NCBI GenBank assembly: GCA_035079385.1
Contig: JAVHKY010000026.1
Span: forward strand, 4,366,501-4,430,500
Reading direction: 5' to 3'
From: Aspidiotus rigidus
Taxonomy: Eukaryota > Arthropoda > Insecta > Hemiptera > Diaspididae
DNA: 64,000 nt
The notes under the pieces were generated by a model. It did not search any database, was not told where the DNA came from, and was given only the letters and a program-made list of their open reading frames with translations. Position numbers and translations under genes: made by a program. Below, piece by piece: positions 1-10,853 of this stretch; the first letter of the stretch is position 1; each line of letters opens with the position of its first letter.

Positions 1-92
1 AACTCCTGGAAACTGATGAACGACGAACGTCAAACGCAGAAAAAAAATTGGAACCGATCACTGCATTGATTCCTCACAAATTACAACGTATG

Positions 93-1383
93 TCAGTCGA
101 AATTCTTGAATACACCGGCGCTCATCATCTGAAAAAAGAAAAAACTCATTCAATAAAAAGTGAAAATAACCAACAAATGATTATGGAAAACATACATCAC
201 GCAAATGAACGAGATTTCGATTGATTGCCTTCAGTAAGACACATTCTCGTAATTCTTCAATAGAATTTGAAGTCGCGGAACTGTCAGAAGAATTGAGCGA
301 CTTTTGTAAATGCTGATTCAACGTCCTATTGAGTACTTTATCGTTATCCAGAAACTTTTTAATGATATCATCTTTTTTTTCTGTAGTGGTGGAGTTGTCG
401 GCTATTGGCTACAAAATAATAAGATTGAGACTCTAATTATTACACCGAAAAAGTCACGAATAAGCCCTAACGAAAGACGATCCTAGTGAACTTCAAAATC
501 TCAATGTTCTAAGCTGGACTAATTCAAAAAGTATACCATTACTCGACAGTCAGGTCTTTAGTTTGAATAAAAATAACAGAACTATCATTTTCAGTGTTCT
601 TCTCATGACTAAAAAATGAAAAATTTTACCAATGACAATGAGGAAACCAAATTTAAATTCTTCAGTTGCTGTTCAGCAGCGGTCAATTCGCTCTGTAGAT
701 CTGATGTACGATGACCACCGGGAAACAAGGAATATGCTGGCTTTTCTATCTTCTGATTCCATGATTCCTACGATGAAAAGTCGTATTGAATTTAATAGTT
801 ATTTTGTTCACAGAGTTGAGAGGTACGCAATCGAAGTTACCCACCATAAGTAGATCTAATAACTGTCCATTGAATATATTACACGTCGTGTTTTGAAGAT
901 CTAAATTTTCTGGGTTTTTCTTAAGATACACCGCATTCATAAGGAGCTTCCATTTTCTAAATTGGACAGCAACATTCATGGTGCCCTGAGAGCGAAATAT
1001 AATGATTCATTATGGAATAATATTTTAAATGTTTGCACGATGAATACAAGATCAGTATCTACTTACATCTAGGAAAGTGGCAAGTTCTCTTTTGGTCATA
1101 AACATAGAAAGCAAATCTTCGAAAGAGCTATTAGTGCACTGATCTACAAAAACGATGATATCAATTGTCAATCGTTATTCGTCTTCCATAGAAAATATAC
1201 GTACAAGAGGTTTTACTCACGAGGAGAGAACAAATTTTGAATTAACCAAGTGGTTAGGACGGTCTTCTTCTCCTTCGACCGAATTAAAATATCATACAGA
1301 TTTTGATCACTTGTATCCGTGACTGCTTCGCACTGAATTAGTCCAAGAAACTTTCTACACTCACTGAGAGCTACTCTATCCAT
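93..1383 (-). CDS. Six-exon gene, possible augmin subunit 7 (HAUS7)-like
   Basis: Exons on the minus strand: 1383-1221, 1143-1067, 985-845, 767-630, 408-196 and 128-93. All junctions are GT-AG and the joined frame is open for 255 codons, starting MDRVALSECRKFLG and ending AGVFKNFD. The protein is helical and polar, with no signal peptide or membrane segment. The Lys-rich, Leu-rich stretch in exons 1-3 (KKTVLTTWLIQNLF followed by a cysteine-containing segment and RKWKLLMNAV) recalls the N-terminal half of HAUS7, the augmin subunit that helps nucleate microtubules on spindle microtubules; a QL-rich helix follows in exon 4. The match is from memory and weak. The final exon of 12 codons rests on a strong donor (GTATGT) and a TTTTTTCAG acceptor; without that splice the frame ends at 181. 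I am confident of the gene model, not of the name. Confidence 0.7.
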
Positions 1384-2041
1384 GATTAGATCCGAATTAA
1401 TTTCTCATTAGTAATATTGTGGTATCGGTAATTTAAATTTTGAATTTTTTATATTTTGCTGTTATTCGTTTCACACCTAATCAGTAAACCGGTATGGTTG
1501 TGGGTACGTTGTGGGCTTGTTCATGTGATGAATGTGTGTGTGTGTGTGTGTGTGTAAAGCTATCGCTTTGTATTACTTCAAATTCGAACTGCGCAGCGCT
1601 AGCATCGCGCAAAATTTTTGGATTTTTTAAAATCTCTCAAAAATATTTTCATTTGAAAGAAAATTTTCCGCTCTTCAATTTTGTTCCTTACGAGTACATG
1701 CCTAAATTCATTATTTTTGGAGAAATATAAGAAAAACTATAAGAAATCAGCTTTAGTTTCAACTTTTCAAGTCACGATCACCGTTTGCTTATCAGTACTT
1801 TCCGAGTATTTTATATGGACGACGCTAGCGATCCTACAATATGCCCAGTCCGACGCTACTTCAAGCTGACGTTATGAGAATATAAAGACAGAGATGAGAA
1901 GTTTAAGCCAGTCACAGCTGAAGTCGAAGTTCAAGCTTGTTTTTGAACAGCTTCTAAACGGATAAAAAGTCAGTCATTCACAGTTCATTAAGCGCAAAGC
2001 CAGTCAAAAAGGAAGCGGTGAAGTCCGCTTAATTGAAGATA
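1384..2041. other. Intergenic DNA with a TG microsatellite
   Basis: No coding frame that I can support. A dinucleotide run of (TG)n lies at about 1533-1554. The rest is AT-rich and unremarkable. It includes the presumptive promoter of the minus-strand gene starting at 1383. Confidence 0.6.
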
Positions 2042-3011
2042 AAATACCGAGCCCTATTATGGCCACCTTAAACTAAATTTGCTCTCACGTATTCAATTTT
2101 TAGTCGTTTGAAAAAATGAAGCCCAGAATGTTTAGTTTAGAGTATCTACTTTCAGAATATCTGCTCAATTACATCTCAGTCTCAACTCTTTTTGAGTTAT
2201 AGCTGAAACAAAAAAAAGTTCAAATGACCAAATTAAAAAATTAAATTTGTCTCCTAATCAGGCCACCCGTCCAGGGGGACTTAGAAGAATTTCAAGTCTC
2301 GAGCTATATATATGATAAGAGGGGAACTTAGAAGATTTAGAAGAATTTCGAGTCTTGGCTATATATGATAGGAGGGGGACTTGGAAGAATTTCGAGCCTC
2401 GAACTATATATGATAGGAGGGGGACTTGGAAGAATTGTGACTTCCGAGCTATATATGATAGAAGGGGGACTTGGAAGAATTTCGACTCTCGAGCTATATA
2501 TGATAGGAGGGAATGTAGAATGATAATTTTGATTTGAATTATATGACAAGATTATCAACTCAGTTCCACACCACCTGAGAGGTCGAGTTAAGGAATTGCG
2601 GGTTCCCCGCTGCCATTGCAATGTCTGCAATGGCTTCTAATTTTTTGCACGTACTTTCCTATAAGAAAAAATAGTGTTCCAGAAATCGTTGAATACTTCG
2701 AAAAGAAATTGTTTCTAAAGAACCAAAACTTAATTTTTCATTACTAAGAAGTTCTTAGATTGCCATCATATAATACTTGTTCCTAAGAAATTTTCCGTTC
2801 TTGTTATATTTGACGATTTGTTCCCATAAGGAATAACGTGTAAAAAAAATTGTTTACATTATATAGTGATGGAAATATGGATCTCATTCTTAGATATTTT
2901 TCAACGATATTTCTACTGGATAGTGCCACACCGAGCAAATATCGATACAACGTGACGTCGACCGTGAATGACCCTATTAACGTGGTGGCCGTAATAGGGC
3001 TCGGTACTTTA
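2042..3011. mobile_element. Candidate non-autonomous DNA element bounded by ~26-bp inverted repeats
   Basis: The left end (2042-2067) reads TACCGAGCCCTATTATGG in its core; the right end (2984-3011) is its reverse complement with two or three differences (GTAATAGGGCTCGGTA core). The 970-bp interior has no protein-coding capacity and contains the minisatellite at 2275-2530 and a pair of small perfect hairpins near 2598-2634. Two facing repeats of this length almost 1 kb apart suggest a MITE-like element, but I could not find a convincing target-site duplication. A run of 14 C followed by A-rich sequence directly abuts the right end. Confidence 0.45.
2275..2530. repeat. Minisatellite copies of a dispersed ~45-bp unit
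   Basis: About five imperfect copies of a unit with cores GGACTTGGAAGAATTTCG and GAGCTATATATGATAGGAGG. The same unit recurs at 7636-7680, 50230-50660, 53370-54990 and 56570-56830. Long frames run through it only because the unit length and composition happen to avoid stops; they are not genes. Confidence 0.8.
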
Positions 3012-3089
3012 TTCATTCCCCCCCCCCCCCCCAAAAAAAAAGGAAAAAAAATGTAAATAATATTTCAATTTGGAGGCTGGTATCCTCTA

Positions 3090-3530
3090 CAAAAATAACA
3101 AAGCTCCAATTCTCCTGATTGTTTCAAACCAAGTTTTTTCAGAGACCAAAAGCAAGGACTGACACAAACTGGAGATCGAGTAGAGATCTTCCACCATTTT
3201 AACAGAGCCCCAATTCTCTGGCTTAAAGCTGAATTTACCCAGTCATGAAGTGAGATGAATATAAACTGGAGAATAGGTACTTACGAAAATACTACAAAGA
3301 CCCAATTCTCCAGATTGTTTCAAACTGAGTCTTTTCAGAGACCAACAGCCAAGATAGACACAAATGAGAGAATAGGTATCTTCTACCATCACGACAGAGT
3401 CCCAATTCTTTTGTTGCAAGCTGAATTTACCAGCTATAAAGTAGGATGAACACAAACTGGAGAATATGGTTCCAAAAGTACTACAAAGACCTAATTCTCC
3501 TCATTGTTCCAAGCTGATTTTCTTAGTATA
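3090..3530. repeat. Degenerate tandem repeat, period ~190-196 bp with a ~95-bp half period
   Basis: The phrase CAATTCTC followed by ATTGTTTCAA occurs at about 3107, 3303 and 3491, with related half-units at about 3211 and 3393. Each unit also carries ACACAAACTGGAGA. No coding content. Confidence 0.6.
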
Positions 3531-4595
3531 AAATGTCGAAAAAATAAGCCGAAAGCTGAAAAGCTTATGATGAGCAAAAAAAGCCGAGGCTAAGCTGATG
3601 AAATTTTGGAAAAACTTTTAAGCTTAAGCAAAAGTTTAAGTGCTTCGCGAACCGCTTCTCATCCCTGGATAAAGAGCGCCAAATTTAAATCTGTTTTCAC
3701 ACATGTTATCTTACAGAGTGAAGTGTTATCACTCGTTTTACATACAATCTTATGGAGGGAACGACTCCTTCAAGGTCGCTTGTCAGCTTCGAAAACTAGA
3801 ATAAGATGGGGAATTTTCAAACAGAGTGAAGTGCTCCTTCCACCATATAACGTCATGACTACAAAGTGAATCTAAATATGAGGAGTTGTCTGTCAAAAAG
3901 GCACCCGTCAAAGGGGTGCCCTTCTAGCGGATATCCACATTTTTTAATTCTCTGAACCATTTGCTATCAATATACAAAATTTTGAAAAAACGAAAAATTA
4001 CATGTACCCTTATGGTCCCTCAACCTCATCTCCATAAAAAGGGCACCCGAGGTACACATCTTTATGGAATTGTCCCAGATTCATTTGTCGATTAATTTGA
4101 AAAATAATTAGTGATGTGTAAAGATAAAAACACGCAAAATATTTTTTGTCATTATAGATTTTTTGATAAAATGAATGTGGAATGAATAATCTGAACATGA
4201 AACTCCAAAGAGTATTTTGAAAATCAACTATTGCATCACGGGTGCCGTCTAACAGATAACTCATTTAGGTCTTAATTAACCACGTGTTTTATAAATGCTA
4301 ATCATGTCTTGAATGCATGGATACATTGCATGTTCTTGTACGTAGCTCGTACCGTTTGATTAGATTATCTGATACAATTTTAACAGAACCAGATCCATAT
4401 CTGTGGTAATTTATCGTTCATGCCTAAACTGTAAAAATAGACAGGAAAAATTTGTTTTCTCTCGTCAACCGAAAACATGAGGTGTGGTCCATCGCAACGA
4501 ATTAAATTGGAAAAGAACTTAGTTGACCTTCATCCACTGTCATCGTATCTATGAAGATATGTCGACGCACGTCAACTTTCCCAGTAGGCCTAGGC
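3531..4595. other. Intergenic DNA with small hairpins
   Basis: No supportable gene. A perfect GGCACCC...GGGTGCC hairpin lies at about 3900-3921 and a further GGGCACCCG/CGGGTGCC pair at about 4038 and 4237, possibly the ends of a decayed ~340-bp foldback element. The rest is AT-rich. Confidence 0.4.
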
Positions 4596-4823
4596 CTATT
4601 CATTGTTACATGTGAGTGAAGAAAAGTATTTTTCTACTGGTAGCTTAGAGTTTTCATCCGCATCCGTACTTGTCGAGTGAGGAGATTTTTCGATAAAAAA
4701 ATTCGAAATACGAGTTAAATCCTTCTGTAGCTTGTCGGACTCCATTTTTTTATACAAAAACATTTGATTTAGGCTAGTTTTATTGGTTGTACTGATCAGA
4801 TTGTCAACTTTGTTTCGTATCAT
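4596..4823 (-). CDS. Possible small hypothetical protein, 75 aa
   Basis: A single open frame from ATG (MIRNKVDNLIST) to a stop at 4596. The composition is helical and charged (KKMESDKLQKDLTRISNFF) with a Ser/Asp-rich tail, which looks more protein-like than the neighbouring chance frames. I see no recognised domain, no flanking exon that would extend it and no expression evidence, so this may be a chance frame. Confidence 0.2.
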   Translation of the reverse strand: MIRNKVDNLISTTNKTSLNQMFLYKKMESDKLQKDLTRISNFFIEKSPHSTSTDADENSKLPVEKYFSSLTCNNE

Positions 4824-5126
4824 CGAAGTATATAGTCTGTTTCCATTTTATTCGCTAACCTTTCGTATAAGTGCATGGGAGAGTCGCATTTCTATAATGT
4901 AGGTAATGAGAAGGGGACAGAATGAATTAGTTATAATATATGGATTAAGTTGTTTTAGCCCATAATTTTTAATCATCGGTACATTTTTCAGCGCTCTGGT
5001 TATTCTTGGCTACTCCAGCAGCACCCAGTCCGCTGAAGCGTTTTCTTGAGCCAAGCGATATCCAGACAGTCACTGGTCCATTCATTAAACATGTCCTCTA
5101 CAGAGGACAAATCTTTTTCCCGTTTT

Positions 5127-5202
5127 AAGCAAATTCAAAGTATGATTTGTCTTGTCAACATACTTATATGTTGACAACACAAATCATATCTTGAATTTGC
5201 TT
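5127..5202. repeat. 36-bp snap-back inverted duplication (hairpin 1)
   Basis: Left arm 5127-5162 (AAGCAAATTCAAAG...) and right arm 5167-5202 (...TTGAATTTGCTT) are reverse complements with three differences, separated by 4 bp. It lies where the start of the AAA-ATPase pseudogene should run directly into YLYVDNT, and reading through it hits a stop or a frame change. Confidence 0.85.
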
Positions 5203-5865
5203 ACAATGGGAAAAAGGTTTATTTTCGTGCGTCCGCGCCGGTTTGGTAAGAGTTCGTTTCTACGCACTTTACAAAGAGTTTTCGATGGTAGTCAAGACAT
5301 TTCTCACGGGACTTACATTCATGGAATTAATCATACATGGGATTCATATCCGGTTCTGTATTTGGATTTTGGAAATTCTACAGAACTGGATTGCAACAGA
5401 GTTATGCTGGAAAATCAAACTCGATTTCAGAAAGAAATGGCTGATACATCGGAGGATTTCAAAAAAAAATATCGCCTATCGAAGCGGAAAAATTCCGAAG
5501 TAGTAGACAAGTTTGAGAGTACCTATACTGAAAGAAATGCGCATGAAGAAAAAATTGACTGTCGTTTTGAGAGACGAGTATGATCTGCCTGTTCTGAGTA
5601 ATAAGAAAGGACTGTCCGGCGGCAGAGCTGATGATTAATAAAGCTCGTTTGGAAGCCATTTTCCAAGTACCTACTCAAAACACAAGCGGGCTGCATCAAA
5701 TTCGCATTCGTCACAGGAGTCAGTCGGACAGTATTCAGATCGTTTATAACACAACCCGATCTGGTAGATATCTCTAATAATCCAGATTTCCATGAAATCG
5801 CTGGTCTTACTGACTCCGACCTAAACATATTTAGGATCAGAGTCTTTCCGATGAAATTCTGTTAG

Positions 5866-5922
5866 TATATTCAGCGTAAGCAGAACTGCAGTTCTGCTTC
5901 AGTTCTGCTTACGCTGAATATA
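5866..5922. repeat. Perfect 23-bp inverted duplication (hairpin 2)
   Basis: Arms 5866-5888 and 5900-5922 are exact reverse complements (TATATTCAGCGTAAGC... and ...GCTTACGCTGAATATA). The 11-bp spacer is a partial direct copy of the right arm. It sits between the FVTGVSR and YDGYQF blocks of the pseudogene. Confidence 0.85.
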
Positions 5923-7233
5923 ATTGACCGGATATTCATCGGAAAGACAAAATGAAAGTAATGTTACCGGAATATTGAAGAGCTGATATGACGGGTACCA
6001 GTTTGCAGATGGAATTGATCCAAAGTCTCGTTTATACAGGCCATCATCAAGGAACAGTTATTTCGAAGTGGAGGAGTCCCCGGACCATACTACGATGATA
6101 AACCACAAGCTGAATTTCTATTCGACCAAATCACGGTAGACCAAATTATGAAAAGACCAGATGAATTTTCAAGCTTGAACTTGACGCTTGGTGTTCCTAG
6201 TAACCTGAAAGGTGGTAAAAGTCTGGATGAAACAACTCCAGAAGTTTTGCTGTATGATGCGGGCTACCTGACGATTGTGAAAAGGGAAAGTCAGAATGGT
6301 TATCTTCTTCAGTTCCCAAATTTAGAGATGGAGATGGTGTTTCATAGAGACATTGCACAAGCAGCTAGGCGTGCAAAGAATAGTATAGCGCCAGAAATTC
6401 GAATCATTGGTGACTCTTTGAAGAAAGAGACACCTGATTTCGACTCGTTCATTAGAGTTACCAGCACTGCATTGATGAAACTTAGAGCAAGGCCAAAATA
6501 TGAAAAATGGTATCACCATGAAACAGGAGATTTTATGGTGCTAGCGAAGATACGATTTATTGATTTAGAAACTCTAATTGAAACAAAGGACTTTGATGAC
6601 CGAAAACCATTATATCACTGGGTATGATGCGCACACTTGTTTTTTATTTGAAATCAAATATGAAAGGTCACCTTGTGAATGTGCGCAAGCAAATAAAAGC
6701 ATAACAACTTTTCTTGGTAATGAGAAATTATGCGGTACCAGTGACAAGAATCTCCTTGCAGCTGGAATCACATTCACTTCAAAAGTGAAGAAAGATGTTG
6801 TTAAAGCCTACCAAGCTAAGTTATTTGCACCAAATGGCACAGTACTCAAAAAGTAACCGTCGTCCGCACTTCCAGAAGGAATTCGCACAGTCTTTTCTTC
6901 AGATGATCTTTTTGTAAAATCAACAAATTCAACTGAATCAAAAATTGAAGAAGAACGTTAGCGCAGTCAGTTAATAAGGTCGAAATGTGCCCTGGTTATT
7001 TTCAGAAATCAATTATACTCGTACTATCAAAAGTAGGGGTAGAGAGTCCTCAAAAAACACAAAAAATTGCTGTAACAAGAAGACGTTATCGAATACAGGA
7101 AGCTCCCTTTGAAGGCGAAATTCCCAGTCTAATTTTCAAAAAGAGAAAATCAAATCTAGACTTCCTCAGTCTCGTTCCCTGCTTCATCCGTGGAGCAAAG
7201 CCAATAGACGGACAGCGAATCCAACTTGAATAA

Positions 7234-9727
7234 CTACCAAATGACCACCGAATGCAGGAGGGGCGCAGGGGTCATTGAACTTTAGTTGAGAGAGAGGTAG
7301 TTCCAAGAACTTTGATCATAATTTTTCTAAATCTCTTCAGGAAATCAAAATTGTTAGGCTCAACCCTTGAAGTCGGTCAGGGTCTTTACACTCAATAGAC
7401 GAACCCGCAGCTCACTTTATTTACTGCTCGCGATGTATCTTCAGCAAAGAGGAGGAGGTTCCAAGCCATGTGATCCTTTGGTAGCAATGTCTGCTCCGTA
7501 CCCGTGAGGTAGCGTGACTACTTCGCACACGGAAGGTTGATGGTCCAAGTCCCACTGTAGAGGATTTTTCGTTGTGGACATATTTCATGTTTTTTCACCT
7601 CCTCTCCCCACTTAATTCCTGGATTTACATCCATGATCTTGGGACTTGGAAAAAATTTCGACCTTCAAGCCATAGGTATAATATTAAAAATAAATGGTAA
7701 ATAATAACAATAATTTTTTCTTTGCTGTTTGTGTACTAATTTACTGCTCATTTTATTCGGTATAACTGTGTGACTCAAATGTTTGTTTTTCAATGCTTAT
7801 TTCTTTTTTTCACTGTGCAATTTGTATTTTACTGTTCAATATTCAATTTACTGTTCATTATACTTTTTACTGTGACTTCGTCATTTTACTGCTCAGCAAT
7901 CAGATTTCTTTAGGTATGAGTGCTTGATTAGTTCGCTACTTCCAGAATACCAGCCTAGAAAGTCTCCAAAAACGGACTTTGTCTTTCCTGCCGATGATCT
8001 TATGAAATCGAGTGAATAATTTTCAACAAATTAAGGTGTTGTTGCTTCATCTAGATGTGAAATATAGGCTACAATTATTGTTAGGTATCCCCTCAGATAT
8101 TCTTAATATTATAATCTTTTAGTTATCGTTATCAGGTGGTTATCAGGTATGTAATTACATCCTTAGGACCATTCTTAAATATTTTGATGCTCATTATATA
8201 TTATTCATTAGTATTAACAATTTTAACTCTCTGAATTTTTATTAAATTAGATACAAATTGTAATCCAAATGATTGAAAATTTTTGACCTCTCCGAATTTC
8301 CATTTAATTGTATTCAAATTGAGAAATTGGTCCCTATGCTTCTTTTAGGATTTTTTAAAATTGAATGAAAAATTGAGAGAAATTGGTCCCTGCGCTTCTT
8401 TTTAAGATTTTTGAAATTCAATGAAAACTGAGAGAAATTTTAGAATTTTTTGGGTTAGTCAAAAATGTTGAAAAATTGGCTTTCTATTCTCCTTTGTTCT
8501 TCCCTTACTATTTTAATTTCCTTTGGTACCCCTTACTATTCTTAAATAAATTCTTACAGGTGATTTCTCTAAAAAATGTTTGAAATACAGGTAAAATAAT
8601 CACATTATTTTTTTCTGAACGTTTTCCTGAACAATTACGAGCTCTACTCTAGAAAAATCATTTTCAGAATTTTCGAGGTTATTCAGAAATGTTGAAAAAT
8701 TCTCTTGCAGTAGCGAAATTTGTGCGTTGGAGTATTCTAAAACTGCGCCAGGAATTTTGAGTGTTGGCAATTGTAGAAAATTGATCTTTTTTCAATTTAT
8801 GAGATTATTAGAAAATGATGAGGAAGTAGATTGTGCTATAGATTCAACTGCAATAAAAAGAATTTTGAACATAGTTACGTAAAAAATAGTGGATTTTTTT
8901 TTATTTTAGAAGTATCGAAAAATGTTGAAAAAGTAGGTTGCGCGACAGAGAAAAGTCAAGTGGGCAAAAAAGAGAAATCAGTGATTTTTTATAAATCGGA
9001 AATATCAATTTGGAATTGGTGAAATTCTCTCAAATATCAGGTCAAAAATGAAGAAATCTGTGATTTTTATACATTGGAAATATTAGTTTGGAAAGGTTGA
9101 AAATTGAAGAAATCAGTGATTGCAATAAACTGCACCAGAAATCTTCCTCACCTTACAAAAATTCAAAAATTTTGTGACTTGACATGATGAAAAATTATGA
9201 GAAAATGGTTTGATTTTGCTTAAAAATTGGTAACTATTCTTTGCAAACTTTTAATGAAAGTTAAGGATTTTTACAAGTGATAAAATGACGAGGAAAAAAT
9301 GAAAAATCTTCAACTGCGCCAGAACGTACATCAAGTATCTAAGAAATAGTGGAAATTACTTAAAGAGGATACAAAAATTTATAAATTTTTTCGTCATGAC
9401 TTGATTGAAAATCAAGAGAAAAAAGATCAATTTTTGTTTAAAAAAAAAGAAAAATATAAGAAATGGAAAATAGTAAATTCTTTATAGGGAAAAAGGTCCG
9501 ATAAAATATAAATTAAGGGAGGAAGATCCGATAGAAAAAGAAAAGTAGGGTCGAGAAATAGAAAAACATCCAACTGCGCCAGAAAGAATATAAGTATACT
9601 ATTGATATTATAATTAACTACAAAAGAGAAATTATTCAATGAAGAACGGCAATAGAGGAGAATAGGTCTATATTACGATTTACGAGCATAGTAATAGAAG
9701 TTAGAATCGGCGAAAAGAGAAAATTAG
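7234..9727. other. Gene-free AT-rich region with degenerate repeats
   Basis: No coding exon found on either strand. It contains one copy of the dispersed 45-bp unit (7636-7680), a tRNA-like SINE remnant (about 7500-7560), a 52-bp tandem duplication around 8329-8430 (GAAATTGGTCCCT...CTTC) and, from about 8750 to 9590, four occurrences of AACTGC(G/A)CCAG(A/G)A in diverged context. Confidence 0.55.
7497..7562 (+). repeat. tRNA-derived SINE head, candidate
   Basis: A box-B-like GGTCCAAGTCC at 7542-7552 follows, at tRNA-like spacing, a box-A-like segment (GGTAGCGTGACTAC at about 7508). CTTCGCACACGGAAGGTTG between them resembles an anticodon-to-variable region. No clean cloverleaf and no second copy in the window. 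Confidence 0.35.
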
Positions 9728-10853
9728 TCACACAAACCTTCCGCCCACGCCAGTTTGACTATGACTAATATTAGGGCAATATTGCTGCCATACTTTTAGA
9801 AAAGTTGATCGAGCTAACTTTGGTAAATCGGGATGGTCTTCGACAGCTTTGAGATATTTGCGATGAAGTGATGATTTAGACTCATTCGGGGGTAACTTAA
9901 TGTTTCCACTCGGGAGTGGCGATCTATTCTCATCGGCAAACGATTTGATGAAGTTGACGATCTTCATTCTATCTTCTGTCGACAGAAACTTCTTGTGAGC
10001 TGGCGTTTTATTTGTGAGTTTGTGCACACGTGCTGATATTCCTAAATTATCGATAGAAAATTTGTGTTAAAATATTAAGAAAAAAAGGATTACAAAGAAG
10101 TTAACCTTCGCGAAAAATACGAACCAGAATTATCAAAATGCGACAGAAGATTTCTGAATCTTTTCTTCCCAACGTCGTGTAGGAAGAAGAACATCTTCTT
10201 ACAAATAGGCAGACCGCAAAAATGATACACGATGTTTCTACGCAATGGTTTAATTTCTCCTTTAGAGCGAGAACATCCTCTTTTCGTGAAATCTCCGTAG
10301 TGCTGAGCTAATTCTGGTACTGGACGAAATGCTTGCAACTGACTAAGGATGACAAGATCTTGTTCGTCTTTTGACATTTCCATAAATGAATACCTGTATG
10401 ATTAAACGAGTGCTCAGAATAAATGAATAAAAAAATGAAAATAAATTATTACTCTTATATGTTTACCTATGTTTTAATGCAAAATTTTTTGGAATCCTCT
10501 TATTGCAACGCGTCGAAGAACAACACGCTTCAGCTGTATCATCGTATAGTTCATCTATCTCCGTATTATCTTTGCGGTCGAATTCTGATAAATCTAAGAA
10601 ACTGTAAGGTTTGCTGATCGAGGGACTGGATAAACCAGCATTATCTACGTAAGTTACCGGTACATCCACCTCTGTCTCAACGATTTCGACCGAGTTTCCC
10701 TAATCATAACCATAGAGACAAAAAAAATTAATCATAATAGACATTTGGCGTCGTAAAAGCAGTGTAAATGATGGAAATTGTCGTACTCACATCGTCTTCT
10801 ACCCAAATGATGTTTTCAATCTGAGAATTGGGAAGCTGATTATCGGATTCCAT
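9728..10853 (-). CDS. Four-exon gene of an uncharacterised, probably transposon-related family
   Basis: Exons 10853-10791, 10699-10467, 10393-10125 and 10041-9728 join in frame to 292 codons (start MESDNQLPNSQ). Visible features: an acidic N terminus; a Cys cluster CCSSTRC at residues 80-86; a segment FCGLPICKKMFFFLHDVGKKR; and a helical region ending FLKVWQQYCPNI before the stop. In related arthropod and cnidarian proteins, as I remember them, the same order continues into a Cys pair and an RNase H-like transposase domain; here the protein stops just before it. So this is either a truncated transposon relic or a domesticated N-terminal module. The third intron uses an unusual donor (GTTCGT). 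The frame is fully open, which argues against old decay. Confidence 0.65.

Larger units (their letters stand above)
5091..7233 (+). pseudogene. Bacterial-type AAA-ATPase with PD-(D/E)XK nuclease tail, decayed (probable horizontal transfer)
   Basis: In order, across at least four frames: a start region (MSSTEDKSF) at 5091; YLYVDNTNHI then a P-loop RPRRFGKSSF near 5236-5265; YPVLYLDFG near 5350; a Walker-B-like RDEYDLPVL near 5570-5595 in a shifted frame; FVTGVSR near 5700 with DFHEIAGLTDSDL near 5790-5820; YDGYQF near 5988 upstream of a 159-codon open run (6148-6627) containing YDAGYLTI and LQFPNLEME; then FEIKYERSP near 6648, the position of the DUF1703 nuclease core. This order is that of the family PF09820 AAA-ATPase-like plus PF08011, common in Rickettsiales, Cardinium-type bacteria and other intracellular bacteria. 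There are no introns of host type. Frameshifts, several stops and two inverted duplications (5127-5202, 5866-5922) mean no intact protein is made. Direction of transfer is inference. Confidence 0.8.

Noticed and set aside
3018..3031. Poly-C tract next to an inverted repeat
   Set aside because: A homopolymer of uncertain true length; no evidence of function.
3606..3869. 87-codon open frame
   Set aside because: Composition resembles random translation, with no homology, no splice partners and an overlapping repeat context.
4575..4600. Palindrome AGGCCTAGGCCT
   Set aside because: Short and isolated; expected occasionally by chance.
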